NCBI GenBank assembly: GCA_044866775.1
Contig: JBIOUG010000136.1
Coordinates: forward strand, 21,863 to 85,862
Direction: 5' to 3'
Source: DASUNQ01 sp044866775
GTDB taxonomy: Bacteria > Acidobacteriota > Thermoanaerobaculia > Multivoradales > UBA5704
DNA: 64,000 bases
Shown here: positions 16,160 to 24,746 of the stretch, piece after piece
How the letters are laid out: the number at the start of each line of letters is the position of its first letter
How positions within the stretch are numbered: the first letter of the stretch is position 1
Program-made: the position numbers and the translations under genes
Notes under the pieces: generated by a model
What the model was told of the DNA's origin: nothing
What the model saw: the letters and a program-made list of their open reading frames with translations, nothing else
Database searches by the model: none

Positions 16160-17698
16160 GTGACCTTCGACCCTCCCGAGCAGCTCAACCTCGCCGACTG
16201 GCTGCTCGACGCGCGAGTGCGCGAGGGGCGGGGGGAGCGGGTGGCGCTGCGGCTGGACGACCGCACGCTCACCTACCGCGAGGTGCAGGCGCTCGCCAAC
16301 CGCTTCGGGCGCGTGCTCGAGCGGCTCGGGGTGCTGCCCGAGCAGCGGGTCTTGATCGCGCTGCCGGACGGGCCCGAGTTCGTGGCGGCGCTCTTCGGGA
16401 CGCTCAAGCTCGGGGCGGTGGTGGTGATGGTCAACTCGCAGCTCCCGGCGGCCGACCTGGTGCGCCTCGTCGACTACACGCGGGCGCGGCTGGCGGTGGT
16501 GGGCGCCGAGGCGCTCCCGGGGTTCCTCGAGGCCGCGGGCTCGCTCGAGCGGCCGCCGGCGCTCCTCACGGTGGGTGCGGCCGCCTCCGGCGCCGCCGCC
16601 TGGGAGGACGAGCGCGAGCGGGCCGGCGACGACCTGCCCGCCTTCCCCACGCACCGCGACGACGCCGCGATCTGGCTCTTCTCCGGCGGCACGACCGGCC
16701 GCCCGAAGGCGGTCGTCCAGACCCATCTCTCGTTCGCCAACACCACCGCCTGCTACGCCCGGGCCTGCCTCGGCTACGGCGAGGACGACGTCACCCTCTC
16801 GGTCCCCAAGCTCTTCTTCGGCTACGCCACCGGCTCGAACCTCTTCTTCCCCTTCTCGGCCGGCGCGAGCGCGGTGCTCTTCCCCGAGCGGGTGACCGCC
16901 GAGGTGCTGTTCGAGAAGATCCACCGCCACCGGCCGACGATCCTGATCAACGTGCCGACGATGGTCCACCACATGGTGGCCCACCCCGGGGCGGCGCGGC
17001 AGGACCTCTCGAGCCTGCGCTTCGCCACCTCGGCCGGCGAGGCGCTGCCGGCCTCGCTCTACGAGCGCTGGCGGGAGACGTTCGGCGTCGAGCTGCTGGA
17101 CGGCCTGGGCACGGCCGAGATGTGGCACATCTTCCTCTCGAACCGCCCGGGCGACGTGCGGCCGGGGACGCTCGGCAAGCCGGTGCCCGGGTTCGAGGTG
17201 CGCGTCTGCGACGAGGAGGGCCGGGAGCTCCCCGCGGGCGAGGTGGGCCGCCTCTGGGTGCGCGGCCGCTCGCGGGCGATCGGCTACTGGCAGGAGAGCG
17301 AGAAGACCGCCGCCACCTTCCGCGGCGAGTGGGTGGTGACCGGCGACCTCCTGTCGCGCGACGCCGACGGTTACTTCACCTACCGCGGCCGCTCCGATGA
17401 CGCGCTCAAGGTCGCCGGCCGCTGGTTCAACCCCGGCGAGGTCGAGAGCTGCCTCGTTCGCCACCCCGCGGTCGCCGAGTGCGCGGTCGTCGGCGTGGTC
17501 AACGCCGACGGCCTCACCAAGCCCCGCGCCTACGTGGTGGCCAAGGAAGCGGCGAGCGACGGCCTCGCCGAGGCGCTCAAGGCGCTCTGCCTGCAAGAGC
17601 TCGAGCCCTACAAGCACCCGCGCGAGATCGTCTTCGTCGACGCCCTGCCGCGGACGCACCTGGGGAAGGTCGACCGCGGCAAGCTGCGGGCCGGCTAG
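16160..17698 (+). CDS. Benzoate/anthranilate-type aryl-CoA ligase
   Basis: This 512-residue ANL-superfamily enzyme activates an aromatic acid via an acyl-AMP and transfers it to CoA. The P-loop 'LFSGGTTGRPKAV' is at about residues 172-184, 'DGLGTAEMWHIF' is the A5 motif, 'TGDLLSRDADGYF' the A7 motif, and the acyl-lysine region is 'HLGKVDRGKLR' at the C-terminus. The 'VPKLFFGYATGSN' stretch is typical of the benzoate-CoA ligase subgroup. With kynA and kynU upstream, 2-aminobenzoate (anthranilate) is the best substrate guess; benzoate itself is possible. The GTG start appears leaderless. Confidence 0.87.
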   Translation: MTFDPPEQLNLADWLLDARVREGRGERVALRLDDRTLTYREVQALANRFGRVLERLGVLPEQRVLIALPDGPEFVAALFGTLKLGAVVVMVNSQLPAADLVRLVDYTRARLAVVGAEALPGFLEAAGSLERPPALLTVGAAASGAAAWEDERERAGDDLPAFPTHRDDAAIWLFSGGTTGRPKAVVQTHLSFANTTACYARACLGYGEDDVTLSVPKLFFGYATGSNLFFPFSAGASAVLFPERVTAEVLFEKIHRHRPTILINVPTMVHHMVAHPGAARQDLSSLRFATSAGEALPASLYERWRETFGVELLDGLGTAEMWHIFLSNRPGDVRPGTLGKPVPGFEVRVCDEEGRELPAGEVGRLWVRGRSRAIGYWQESEKTAATFRGEWVVTGDLLSRDADGYFTYRGRSDDALKVAGRWFNPGEVESCLVRHPAVAECAVVGVVNADGLTKPRAYVVAKEAASDGLAEALKALCLQELEPYKHPREIVFVDALPRTHLGKVDRGKLRAG

Positions 17699-17794
17699 AA
17701 GGGGACAACTCAGCGATTCGGCTGCGCTATCCTTCCGCGGACCCAGAGCGGGCATCGAGGGACGCTGTTCTCGCTCGGGACCGTTGGAGGAGGA

Positions 17795-18190
17795 ATGGCC
17801 GGCAACCGGGTGGTCGCACACTACCGTGATGGGCAGCTCCTCAAGGGAACGACCGTCGACTTCCTGACGGCGCGCGAGGTCTTCCACATCGCGCCGGAAG
17901 GCGGAGGGCCGCCGGTCGCCGTGCGCCACGGCGAGCTCAAGGCCCTCTTCTTCGTTCGCGACCTGACCGGCAACCCCGCCCTCCGCGACCGCAACGACTT
18001 CGAGCCCGACAAGCCGGTGATCGGCCGCAAGATCCGCGTCGTCTTCGAGGACGGCGAGGTGATGATCGGCACCACGCACGGCTACCAGGCGGAGCGCCCG
18101 GGGTTCTTCGTGGTTCCCGCCAACTCGCAGTCCAACAACCAGCGCTGCTTCGTCATCGCCGCCTCGACCCGCGCCGTCGAGCTGCTCTGA
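17795..18190 (+). CDS. Small conserved protein of unknown function
   Basis: This 131-residue soluble protein has no signal peptide. It starts 'MAGNRVVAHYRDGQLLKG' and has a repeated pattern of the type '(V/R)VxxxDGxxxxGTT', once near residue 10 and again at 'IRVVFEDGEVMIGTTHGY', suggesting two copies of a small beta-barrel unit reminiscent of PilZ-like domains. I do not assign it to a family. GGAGGAGG sits directly before the ATG. It stands between the ligase and a TonB receptor on the same strand; neither suggests a role. Confidence 0.7.
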   Translation: MAGNRVVAHYRDGQLLKGTTVDFLTAREVFHIAPEGGGPPVAVRHGELKALFFVRDLTGNPALRDRNDFEPDKPVIGRKIRVVFEDGEVMIGTTHGYQAERPGFFVVPANSQSNNQRCFVIAASTRAVELL

Positions 18191-18293
18191 CTGCCGCGTG
18201 CTATCCTCGCCGCGGTAACACTCCCGTCACCCGACAGCACAGCCCCGGGGAGCGCCACGACACCTCCCCGGACCGACCGAGAGGAGGCTCGCC

Positions 18294-21053
18294 ATGCGTC
18301 CCAGGTTCCTCATCCCCTCCCTCATCGCCCTGCTCCTCGCCGGCGCGCCGGCGCTGGCGCAGGAGACCGGCTCCATTTCCGGCACGGTCAAGGCCGACGA
18401 CGGCTCGGCGCTGCCGGGGGCGACCGTCTCCGTGCGCGGCGACCTGCTGCCCGCCGGACGCACCAGCGCCACCGACGACGGCGGCGCCTTCAGCTTCCAG
18501 CGCCTGATCCCCGGGGTCTATCAGGTCTCGGCCGAGCTCTCCGGCCTCGGCTCGGTGAGCCGCGAGGTCGTGGTCGCCCTCGACAGGGACACGCAGGTCG
18601 AGCTGACGCTCAACCCGGCGATCACCGAGGAGATCTCGGTGACCGCGGCGGTGCCGGTCGTCGACGTCAAATCGACCGAGGTGCAGTCCAACTTCCGCCA
18701 TGAGCAGATCGAGGACCTGCCGATCCCGCGCACCTACAAGGGCCTCTTCCAACTCGCGCCGGGGGTCACCGAGAACAATCGCCTGTCGCCGACCGCCGGC
18801 GGCTCGCGCATGGACAACACCTACCTGCTCGACGGCATCAACATCACCAATCCGCACTACGGCGACATCCTGCCCAACGTCACCGAGCTCGACATCGACG
18901 AGGTCAGCATCACGCGCGGCGGCGTCACCGCCGAGTTCGGGCGCACCGGCGGCATGGTGGTCAACGCCATCACCAAGTCGGGCACCAACCAGCTCAAGGG
19001 CGAAGCGCGGGTCGAGGTCCAGCCGGCCGACTGGGTGTCCGACAGCGAGCTCGCAAACCTGCAGAACACGACCGACCGCGAGGCCTTCGGCATCGGCCTG
19101 GGCGGACCCTTCCTGCGCGACCGCCTCTGGTGGTACGGCTCCTACAGCCAGCCCACCCTGACCGAGACCGACCGCTTCAACCGCCTGGGCTCCGTCCCCG
19201 ACCGCGAGCTGACGACTGATGAGCTCTTCGGCAAGGTGAGCGCCAGCCCGGCGCAGAACCACACCGTCGTCGCCTCCTACCGCGCCCGCGACACGACGAA
19301 CGAGAACGCCGGCATCGGCCAGACCAGCCACCCCTCCGCCGGCAGCAACGATTCGACCGACTACGTGCTGGCCACCGCCGGCTGGACCTGGCTCACCACC
19401 CCGGACAGCTTCCTCGAGGTGAAGCTCAACCACAACAAGGAGGAGAACTCGACCGACCCGCTGACCAACCTGGGCTATCGGCCGACGTTCAACGCTGCGC
19501 GTCCGGACCTCGTGGGCCGCTTCACCACCACCGCCGACCGCATCATCGGCGGCGCCACCGCGGCCGGTCAGATCGTCGGCGGCGCCGACCTGGCGATCAA
19601 CAACCAGGACTTCACGCGCGACGAGGTCAAGGCCAGCTTCCAGACCTTCCAGGAGTGGTTCGGCCGCTCGCACGACCTGCGCTTCGGCGTCACCTACAGC
19701 GAGGACGAAGAGCGCCTCGAGCGGCGCGGCAACGGCTGGGGGACGATCACCTGGAGCCCCAGCAACCGGCGCTTCACCGCCACCTACGTCTCCACGCAGC
19801 CGCCGCACACCGGGCGGGGCGAGGGGTACGGCGTCTTCCTCCAGGACCAGATGACGATCGGCGACCGCACGACGCTGACCGCGGGGCTCCTGGTCAGCCA
19901 CGACGACTACTTCGGCGAGGCGAACGGAGCGACCGCCGGCACCAAGGTGAAGAAGAAGATCCTCAGCTTCGACTGGGACCAGCAGATCCAGCCGCGGCTG
20001 GGGGTCGCCTACGTGCCGCGGCCGCAGGTCGGGGACAAGGTCTTCTTCAACGTCGGCCGCTACTACAACACCGACAACAAGTCGCTGGTGCGCGCCGCCT
20101 CGCCGACCCGCATCTTCACCACCCGCGCCACCTTCGACGACGCCGGCAACCTCCTCAGCGAGGTTCCCGCCGCCAACACCCAGACCAAGACAGTGGACCC
20201 CGGTCTCGACCCGCAGTACACCGACGAGCTGGTGCTCGGCTACGCCACGCCGTTCGGCGCAGCGTGGTCGCTGGAGCTGTGGGGGATGTACCGCGAGGTC
20301 GGCGACATCATGGAGGACATCTCGCGCGACGGCCTGGGCAACGGACCCTTCCGCGTCGCCCAGCTCGACGACGCCTACCGCGAGTACCAGGCGGTCACCG
20401 TGCAGCTCAGCAACGCGCCGCGCGAGCGCTGGATGGGCCTGGCGCTCAACGCCAGCTACACCTGGAGCGAGCTCAAGGGCAACTGGGACATCGACTTCAG
20501 CCCCAACGACTCGCCGTTCTACAACTCGTCCTTCATCCACGACGGCCCGGGCGTGCTGATCACCGACAACCGCGACGGCCTGCTGCGCGGCGACCGCACG
20601 CACGTCGCGAAGATCTTCGCCACCATCCGTCCGGCGCCGGCGCTGCCCGACCTCAAGATCGGCAGCTACGTGCGCTACCAGAGCGGCGGCGCCTGGGAGG
20701 CGCGCGGTGTCCCGGACGCGAACGTCTCCTCGAGCTCGCACTTCCGCTACCTCGAGCCGGCCGGCTCGCGGCGGATGGAGGACTGGCTGAACGTGAACCT
20801 GCTGACCTCCTACGCCTTCGACCTCGGGCCGGTGGAGCTGGAGATCGAGGGGGCGGTGACCAACGTCTTCGACGAGCAGGTCGAGCTGGCAGTGGACGAC
20901 CGGCTGATCCTCGGGCGGGCCATCGACAATTTCGACCCTCCCTTCCCCTCGGTCCCTCCGCCCGTCGCCGCCGGCGGCAACCCCGACTTCGGCAAGCCGA
21001 CCGACCTTTCGCAGCCGCGGGCGATCGTCCTGACCGCGATCGCGCGCTACTAG
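18294..21053 (+). CDS. TonB-dependent receptor with carboxypeptidase-regulatory-like N-domain
   Basis: This 919-residue outer-membrane receptor has a signal peptide ending near 'APALAQE'. An N-terminal CarboxypepD_reg-like domain ('GSISGTVKADDGSALPGATVSV', about 25-110; key motif SGTVxDxxGxxLPGxxV) is followed by a plug ('RTYKGLFQLAPGV', 'DGINITNPHYGD', 'EFGRTGGMVVNAITKSGTN') and a long beta-barrel ending in an aromatic-terminated strand ('AIVLTAIARY'). Such receptors import ligands using TonB energy. An extended -10 (TGCTATCCT) lies about 100 bases upstream and GAGGAGG precedes the ATG. The next gene, an amidohydrolase lipoprotein, begins 16 bases later, so the receptor may take up its substrate. 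Confidence 0.9.
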   Translation: MRPRFLIPSLIALLLAGAPALAQETGSISGTVKADDGSALPGATVSVRGDLLPAGRTSATDDGGAFSFQRLIPGVYQVSAELSGLGSVSREVVVALDRDTQVELTLNPAITEEISVTAAVPVVDVKSTEVQSNFRHEQIEDLPIPRTYKGLFQLAPGVTENNRLSPTAGGSRMDNTYLLDGINITNPHYGDILPNVTELDIDEVSITRGGVTAEFGRTGGMVVNAITKSGTNQLKGEARVEVQPADWVSDSELANLQNTTDREAFGIGLGGPFLRDRLWWYGSYSQPTLTETDRFNRLGSVPDRELTTDELFGKVSASPAQNHTVVASYRARDTTNENAGIGQTSHPSAGSNDSTDYVLATAGWTWLTTPDSFLEVKLNHNKEENSTDPLTNLGYRPTFNAARPDLVGRFTTTADRIIGGATAAGQIVGGADLAINNQDFTRDEVKASFQTFQEWFGRSHDLRFGVTYSEDEERLERRGNGWGTITWSPSNRRFTATYVSTQPPHTGRGEGYGVFLQDQMTIGDRTTLTAGLLVSHDDYFGEANGATAGTKVKKKILSFDWDQQIQPRLGVAYVPRPQVGDKVFFNVGRYYNTDNKSLVRAASPTRIFTTRATFDDAGNLLSEVPAANTQTKTVDPGLDPQYTDELVLGYATPFGAAWSLELWGMYREVGDIMEDISRDGLGNGPFRVAQLDDAYREYQAVTVQLSNAPRERWMGLALNASYTWSELKGNWDIDFSPNDSPFYNSSFIHDGPGVLITDNRDGLLRGDRTHVAKIFATIRPAPALPDLKIGSYVRYQSGGAWEARGVPDANVSSSSHFRYLEPAGSRRMEDWLNVNLLTSYAFDLGPVELEIEGAVTNVFDEQVELAVDDRLILGRAIDNFDPPFPSVPPPVAAGGNPDFGKPTDLSQPRAIVLTAIARY

Positions 21054-21069
21054 CGGCACCGGCGCGGAG

Positions 21070-22728
21070 GTGCGGGCGGCCCTCCTCGCACTTCTCCTCG
21101 CGCTCCTCGCCGCGTGCGCCACGGCGCCGCGGCGGGGGGCGCCGCCGCTCGATCTGAAGATCGCCGGCGGCCGCGTGGTGGACGGCACCGGCGCCCCCTG
21201 GTTCCGTGCCGACGTCGGGGTGCGCGGCGACACGATCGTCGCCGTCGGCGACCTCTCGGCCATGGCAGCCGCGGTCACTCTCGACGCCGGCGACCGCATC
21301 GTCGCCCCCGGCTTCATCGACCTCCTCGGCTGGTCGCACGGCGCGGCGCTCGTCGACCCGCACCTCGAGGGGAAGGTCCGCCAGGGCGTGACGACGGAGG
21401 CGACGGGCGAGGGCTTCTCGCCCGGGCCGATCTCGGACGCGGCGGCCGCCGAGCAGGCGGCGTCGAGCCCCGAAGGGCTCACCTGGCGCACGCTCGGCGA
21501 CTTCATGCGCCTCTTGGAGCGCCGCGGCACGGCGCTCAACTTCGCCTTCTTCGTCGGCGCTTCGAACCCGCGCGCCATGGTGCTCGGCCTCGACGACCGC
21601 GACCCGACCCCCGAGCAGATGGCGCAGATGGAGGCAATCGTCGAGCAGGCGATGCGCGACGGCGCGATCGGCCTCTCGACCTCGCTCATCTACGTGCCGG
21701 CGGTGTTCTCGAAGACCGAGGAGATCGTGCGGCTGGCGCGAGTCGCGGCCCGCCACGGCGGCGTCTACTTCACCCACCTGCGCGACGAGGCCGACCGCAT
21801 CGGCGAGGCGCTCGACGAGGCCTTCCGCATCGGGCGCGAGGCGGCGATCCCGGTCAACGTCTGGCACCTCAAGGTGAGCGGGCGGCAGAACTGGGGGCGG
21901 ATGCCCGAGGTCGTGGCGAAGATCGAGGCGGCGCGCGCCGCCGGCGTCGACGTGGCGGCGAACGTCTACCCCTACACCGCCTCCTCGACGAGCCTCTCGG
22001 CCCTGGTCCCGACGTGGGCCCTCGAAGGCGGCTACAAGGTCTTCCGCGAGCGGCTGCGCGATCCGGAGCAGCGGGCGCGCATCGCCGCCGAGGTCGCCGC
22101 CTCCGGCTTCTACACCCGGGTCGGCGGCCCCGAGGGCGTCATGGTGACGCGCATCCCGGCGCCCGAGCTGGCGGCGCACCAGGGTCAGCGCCTGGACGCG
22201 ATCGCCGCCGCCATGGGCCTCGAGCCGGTCGAGGCGCTGCTGCGCCTCTACGAGGCGAGCCCGGTCTCGCCCGGCGCCATCTACTTCTCGATGCACGAGG
22301 ACGACCTGCGGACGGCGCTGCGACAGCCCTGGGTGTCGCTGGGAGCCGACTCGAGCGCCATCGTCGGCCAGGCCCGCAACGAGCCCGCGCACCCCCGCGC
22401 CTACGGCACCTTCCCGCGCCTCCTCGGCCGCTACGCGCGCGGGGAGCGGCTCTTCCCGCTCGAGGAAGCGGTGCGCCGCGTCACCTCGCAGGCGGCGTCC
22501 AGGATCAGGCTGTGGGACCGCGGCGTCGTCCGCGCCGGCATGAAGGCCGACCTCGTGGTCTTCGATCCGGCGGCGATCCGCGACGTCGCGACCTACGAGG
22601 ACCCGCACCGGTTCTCGGAGGGGGTCGTTCACGTCGTGGTCAACGGCGTGCCGGTGCTGCGGGACGGGGCGATGACCGACGCGCTGCCGGGGCGGGTGCT
22701 GCGGCGGCAGCGGGCATGGACGCGGTAG
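21070..22728 (+). CDS. N-acyl-D-amino-acid deacylase-like amidohydrolase, lipoprotein
   Basis: This 552-residue amidohydrolase-superfamily protein has a lipoprotein signal with Cys16 in 'LLAACA'. The core follows D-aminoacylase order: 'KIAGGRVVDGTG', 'VAPGFID', 'THLRDEADRIGEALDEAF', 'PVNVWHLKVSG', 'GADSSAI' and the C-terminal 'KADLVVFDP'. However, the metal-binding HxH expected right after GFID reads 'LLGWSHG' here, so the metal site or activity may differ. It follows the TonB receptor gene by 16 bases and has a GTG start. It probably processes imported acylated D-amino acids or peptides at the membrane (inference). Confidence 0.78.
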   Translation: MRAALLALLLALLAACATAPRRGAPPLDLKIAGGRVVDGTGAPWFRADVGVRGDTIVAVGDLSAMAAAVTLDAGDRIVAPGFIDLLGWSHGAALVDPHLEGKVRQGVTTEATGEGFSPGPISDAAAAEQAASSPEGLTWRTLGDFMRLLERRGTALNFAFFVGASNPRAMVLGLDDRDPTPEQMAQMEAIVEQAMRDGAIGLSTSLIYVPAVFSKTEEIVRLARVAARHGGVYFTHLRDEADRIGEALDEAFRIGREAAIPVNVWHLKVSGRQNWGRMPEVVAKIEAARAAGVDVAANVYPYTASSTSLSALVPTWALEGGYKVFRERLRDPEQRARIAAEVAASGFYTRVGGPEGVMVTRIPAPELAAHQGQRLDAIAAAMGLEPVEALLRLYEASPVSPGAIYFSMHEDDLRTALRQPWVSLGADSSAIVGQARNEPAHPRAYGTFPRLLGRYARGERLFPLEEAVRRVTSQAASRIRLWDRGVVRAGMKADLVVFDPAAIRDVATYEDPHRFSEGVVHVVVNGVPVLRDGAMTDALPGRVLRRQRAWTR

Positions 22729-22738
22729 CTGGAGAGAC

Positions 22739-23374
22739 CTAGCCGGGCGGTAGCTCTCCAAATGTAACCGCTACCTCTTGGTACGTCGAACGGAGCTTGG
22801 TTCTAATCGCGATGCGATAGATGTCCGATCCAGAAATGGGTTGCTTGATCTCTCCCGAGAAGTAACCGTAGCCGTTCACGAGGACAAGCTGGCAGTCGCC
22901 GGACACCCAATTGCCCACCAGCTTTTCGGTTCGTTTCCACGTGTACCATCTGTCGTTTTGCAATCTGACATAGATCTTCTTCGCCACAATCCAACGGTTG
23001 CAGTCCTCCTGTACTGTAGGCTTCATTCCACCGAACGATACCGAGCTCGGTAGATCATACGGACCAGCATCCACACTGAACGGTTCCGCTTTCCATTCGT
23101 CACCTATCTTGAAGGAATGAGAATAAGGCATCACTTGCAGGTCCACCATGTAATAGGGACAGGGTCTCTCCCCATAGGCGTACCACCCGCTGCCGCTCGG
23201 AATGATTAGCGCGGTGCTAAAGACCAGAGGTACCGTCATGAACAGATCGGCAAGCTCGGTCGCGCAGGGGTCTGGCCCCGGCTCGAGCTCGCCTCCGATC
23301 GCGGCGTCAACAAAGAGAGGGCCGGCAATGATGACCGCGACGATGAGCCGCATCGTGGACCGTAGATATTTCAT
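22739..23374 (-). CDS. Low-GC secreted protein, unknown
   Basis: This 211-residue protein has a signal peptide ('LIVAVIIAGPLFVDAAIG'). I chose the ATG at 23374 because GGGGAG lies 7 bases upstream; the frame is open 10 codons further. The mature part has five Cys residues and several aromatic-rich segments ('WYAYGERPCPYYMVDLQ', 'DRWYTWKRTEKLVGNWV'). I find no known domain. Its GC content is close to 50%, far below the surrounding genes, which points to recent acquisition. It converges on the deacylase gene, with only 10 bases between stops. Confidence 0.65.
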   Translation of the reverse strand: MKYLRSTMRLIVAVIIAGPLFVDAAIGGELEPGPDPCATELADLFMTVPLVFSTALIIPSGSGWYAYGERPCPYYMVDLQVMPYSHSFKIGDEWKAEPFSVDAGPYDLPSSVSFGGMKPTVQEDCNRWIVAKKIYVRLQNDRWYTWKRTEKLVGNWVSGDCQLVLVNGYGYFSGEIKQPISGSDIYRIAIRTKLRSTYQEVAVTFGELPPG

Positions 23375-23651
23375 GTGCGTTCTCCCCGCGCTGGATGGCT
23401 CCACTCACGCGCGCTCGACGATAGATCAGGCAATCGCCATCAAGCTAATCGTCTATTAGGTTCGCCGTCTAGCCTAAACTACCACAGCGAGTAGCCTGGC
23501 GCGCCTCTCGGAGGCCTGCTCCCTCCACCCGTCCCTCTTCCTTCCTACGCTGGTCCGACATCGATCCTGCCTCCTGGTCAAGGGGATTTTCCCCCAACAG
23601 GAGTGTCAACCTCGGAAGGGGGAACAGGGTACGTGCTAGCATTCGCCAGGC

Positions 23652-24545
23652 GTGGGCGCACGGCAGCACACACTTTCCCGCCTTTCCTCCCCAGGCCTCC
23701 TCTTCGCGATCGGCGGCGCCGAGGACAAGACGCGCGAGCGCGCCATCCTGCACGCGTTCATCGAGGCTTCGGGCGGGCACGACGCCAACGTCGTGGTGCT
23801 GGCGACCGCGTCGGAGGTGGCCGAGACGGGGGAGCGCTACAGCGACCTCTTCCGTAAGCTCGGCGTGCGGGACGTCGCGGTGCTCCAGGTCCTCACCCGC
23901 GAGGACGCGCTGACGACGACCTCGGCGGCGCTGGATGCGCTCGAGCCGGCCACCGGCCTCTTCATCACCGGCGGCAACCAGATCCGCCTCTCCTCGGCCC
24001 TCGGCGGCACGCCGCTCGCGGCCGCCGTCCACCGCCGCCATGCCGCCGGCCTGGTGGTGGCGGGGACGAGCGCCGGCGCGTCGCTGCTGTCGCTGCACAT
24101 GATCGCGCTCGGCGAGAGCGGCGGCACGCCGCGCCGCCGCCTGGTGCACCTGGCGCCCGGCCTCGGGCTCGCGCCCGAGCTCATCATCGATCAGCACTTC
24201 CGCCGCCGCGATCGGCTGGGGCGGCTGCTGACGGCGCTTTCCTACAACCCGGCGCCGCTCGGCGTCGGTATCGACGAGGACACCGCCGCCGTCATCGAGC
24301 CGGACGGCAAGCTCCGGGTCATCGGCTCGGGAGCGGTCACCGTGGTCGACGCCTCGCGCCTCCACTTCACCGACAGCCACGCGGTCAAGCGCGGCCAGCC
24401 GGTGGCGATGCTGGGCCTGCGCCTCGACATGCTGACCGCCGGCTGCCGGTACGACATTCAGCGCCGCGCCGCCGAGCCGCCGCCGGTCGTCCCGGTGCGC
24501 GAGACGGAGACGCCGGCGGAACCGTTTCTCACGGAAGATCGCTAG
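23652..24545 (+). CDS. cphB: Cyanophycinase
   Basis: This 297-residue peptidase of the S51 type hydrolyses cyanophycin (Asp-Arg polymer) to beta-Asp-Arg dipeptides. The nucleophile Ser lies in 'AGTSAGAS' (about residue 139); 'FAIGGAEDK' near the N-terminus, 'FITGGNQIRLS' and 'DQHFRRRDRLGRL' are family landmarks. There is no signal peptide. The GTG start is the best in-frame candidate; an extended -10 (TGCTAGCAT, 23634-23642) ends 9 bases before it. Cyanophycin synthetase follows about 200 bases downstream on the same strand, giving a complete make-and-break pair. Confidence 0.9.
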   Translation: MGARQHTLSRLSSPGLLFAIGGAEDKTRERAILHAFIEASGGHDANVVVLATASEVAETGERYSDLFRKLGVRDVAVLQVLTREDALTTTSAALDALEPATGLFITGGNQIRLSSALGGTPLAAAVHRRHAAGLVVAGTSAGASLLSLHMIALGESGGTPRRRLVHLAPGLGLAPELIIDQHFRRRDRLGRLLTALSYNPAPLGVGIDEDTAAVIEPDGKLRVIGSGAVTVVDASRLHFTDSHAVKRGQPVAMLGLRLDMLTAGCRYDIQRRAAEPPPVVPVRETETPAEPFLTEDR

Positions 24546-24557
24546 CCAGCCAGGGCT

Positions 24558-24631
24558 GATCTCCCTGACTCCGAGCCCACGCAGACGTTCCCCTCTCCCA
24601 TGTGGGAGAGGGGCCAGGGGTGAGGGAGATC
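24558..24631. repeat. Nested palindrome between cphB and cphA
   Basis: Outer arms GATCTCCCT (24558-24566) and AGGGAGATC (24623-24631) enclose an inner perfect hairpin, CCCCTCTCCC-N4-GGGAGAGGGG (24590-24613). This differs from the CGCCCGGG family and resembles the 'gagagggg' REP-like palindromes seen in many genomes. It could end the cphB transcript or separate the two genes' expression. Confidence 0.75.
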
Positions 24632-24746
24632 GGATCAATGCAGGAAAGCTGGAAGCAGCTGCGACTCTCGCGCCTCCCGAACGGTCGCCCGAATGAAGAC
24701 GGGCCGACTCTCTTCTGTGGCATGCGGCGTGCTTTTCCGCCCTCGC

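Noticed and set aside
14903..18079. A 1058-codon minus-strand frame
   Set aside because: Only the part up to 16075 is a real protein (TPR). The rest is antisense to the aryl-CoA ligase gene, a common effect in GC-rich DNA.
18201..22761. Very long minus-strand frames opposite the TonB receptor and the deacylase
   Set aside because: They mirror genuine plus-strand genes with clear domains; they lack any recognisable motif.
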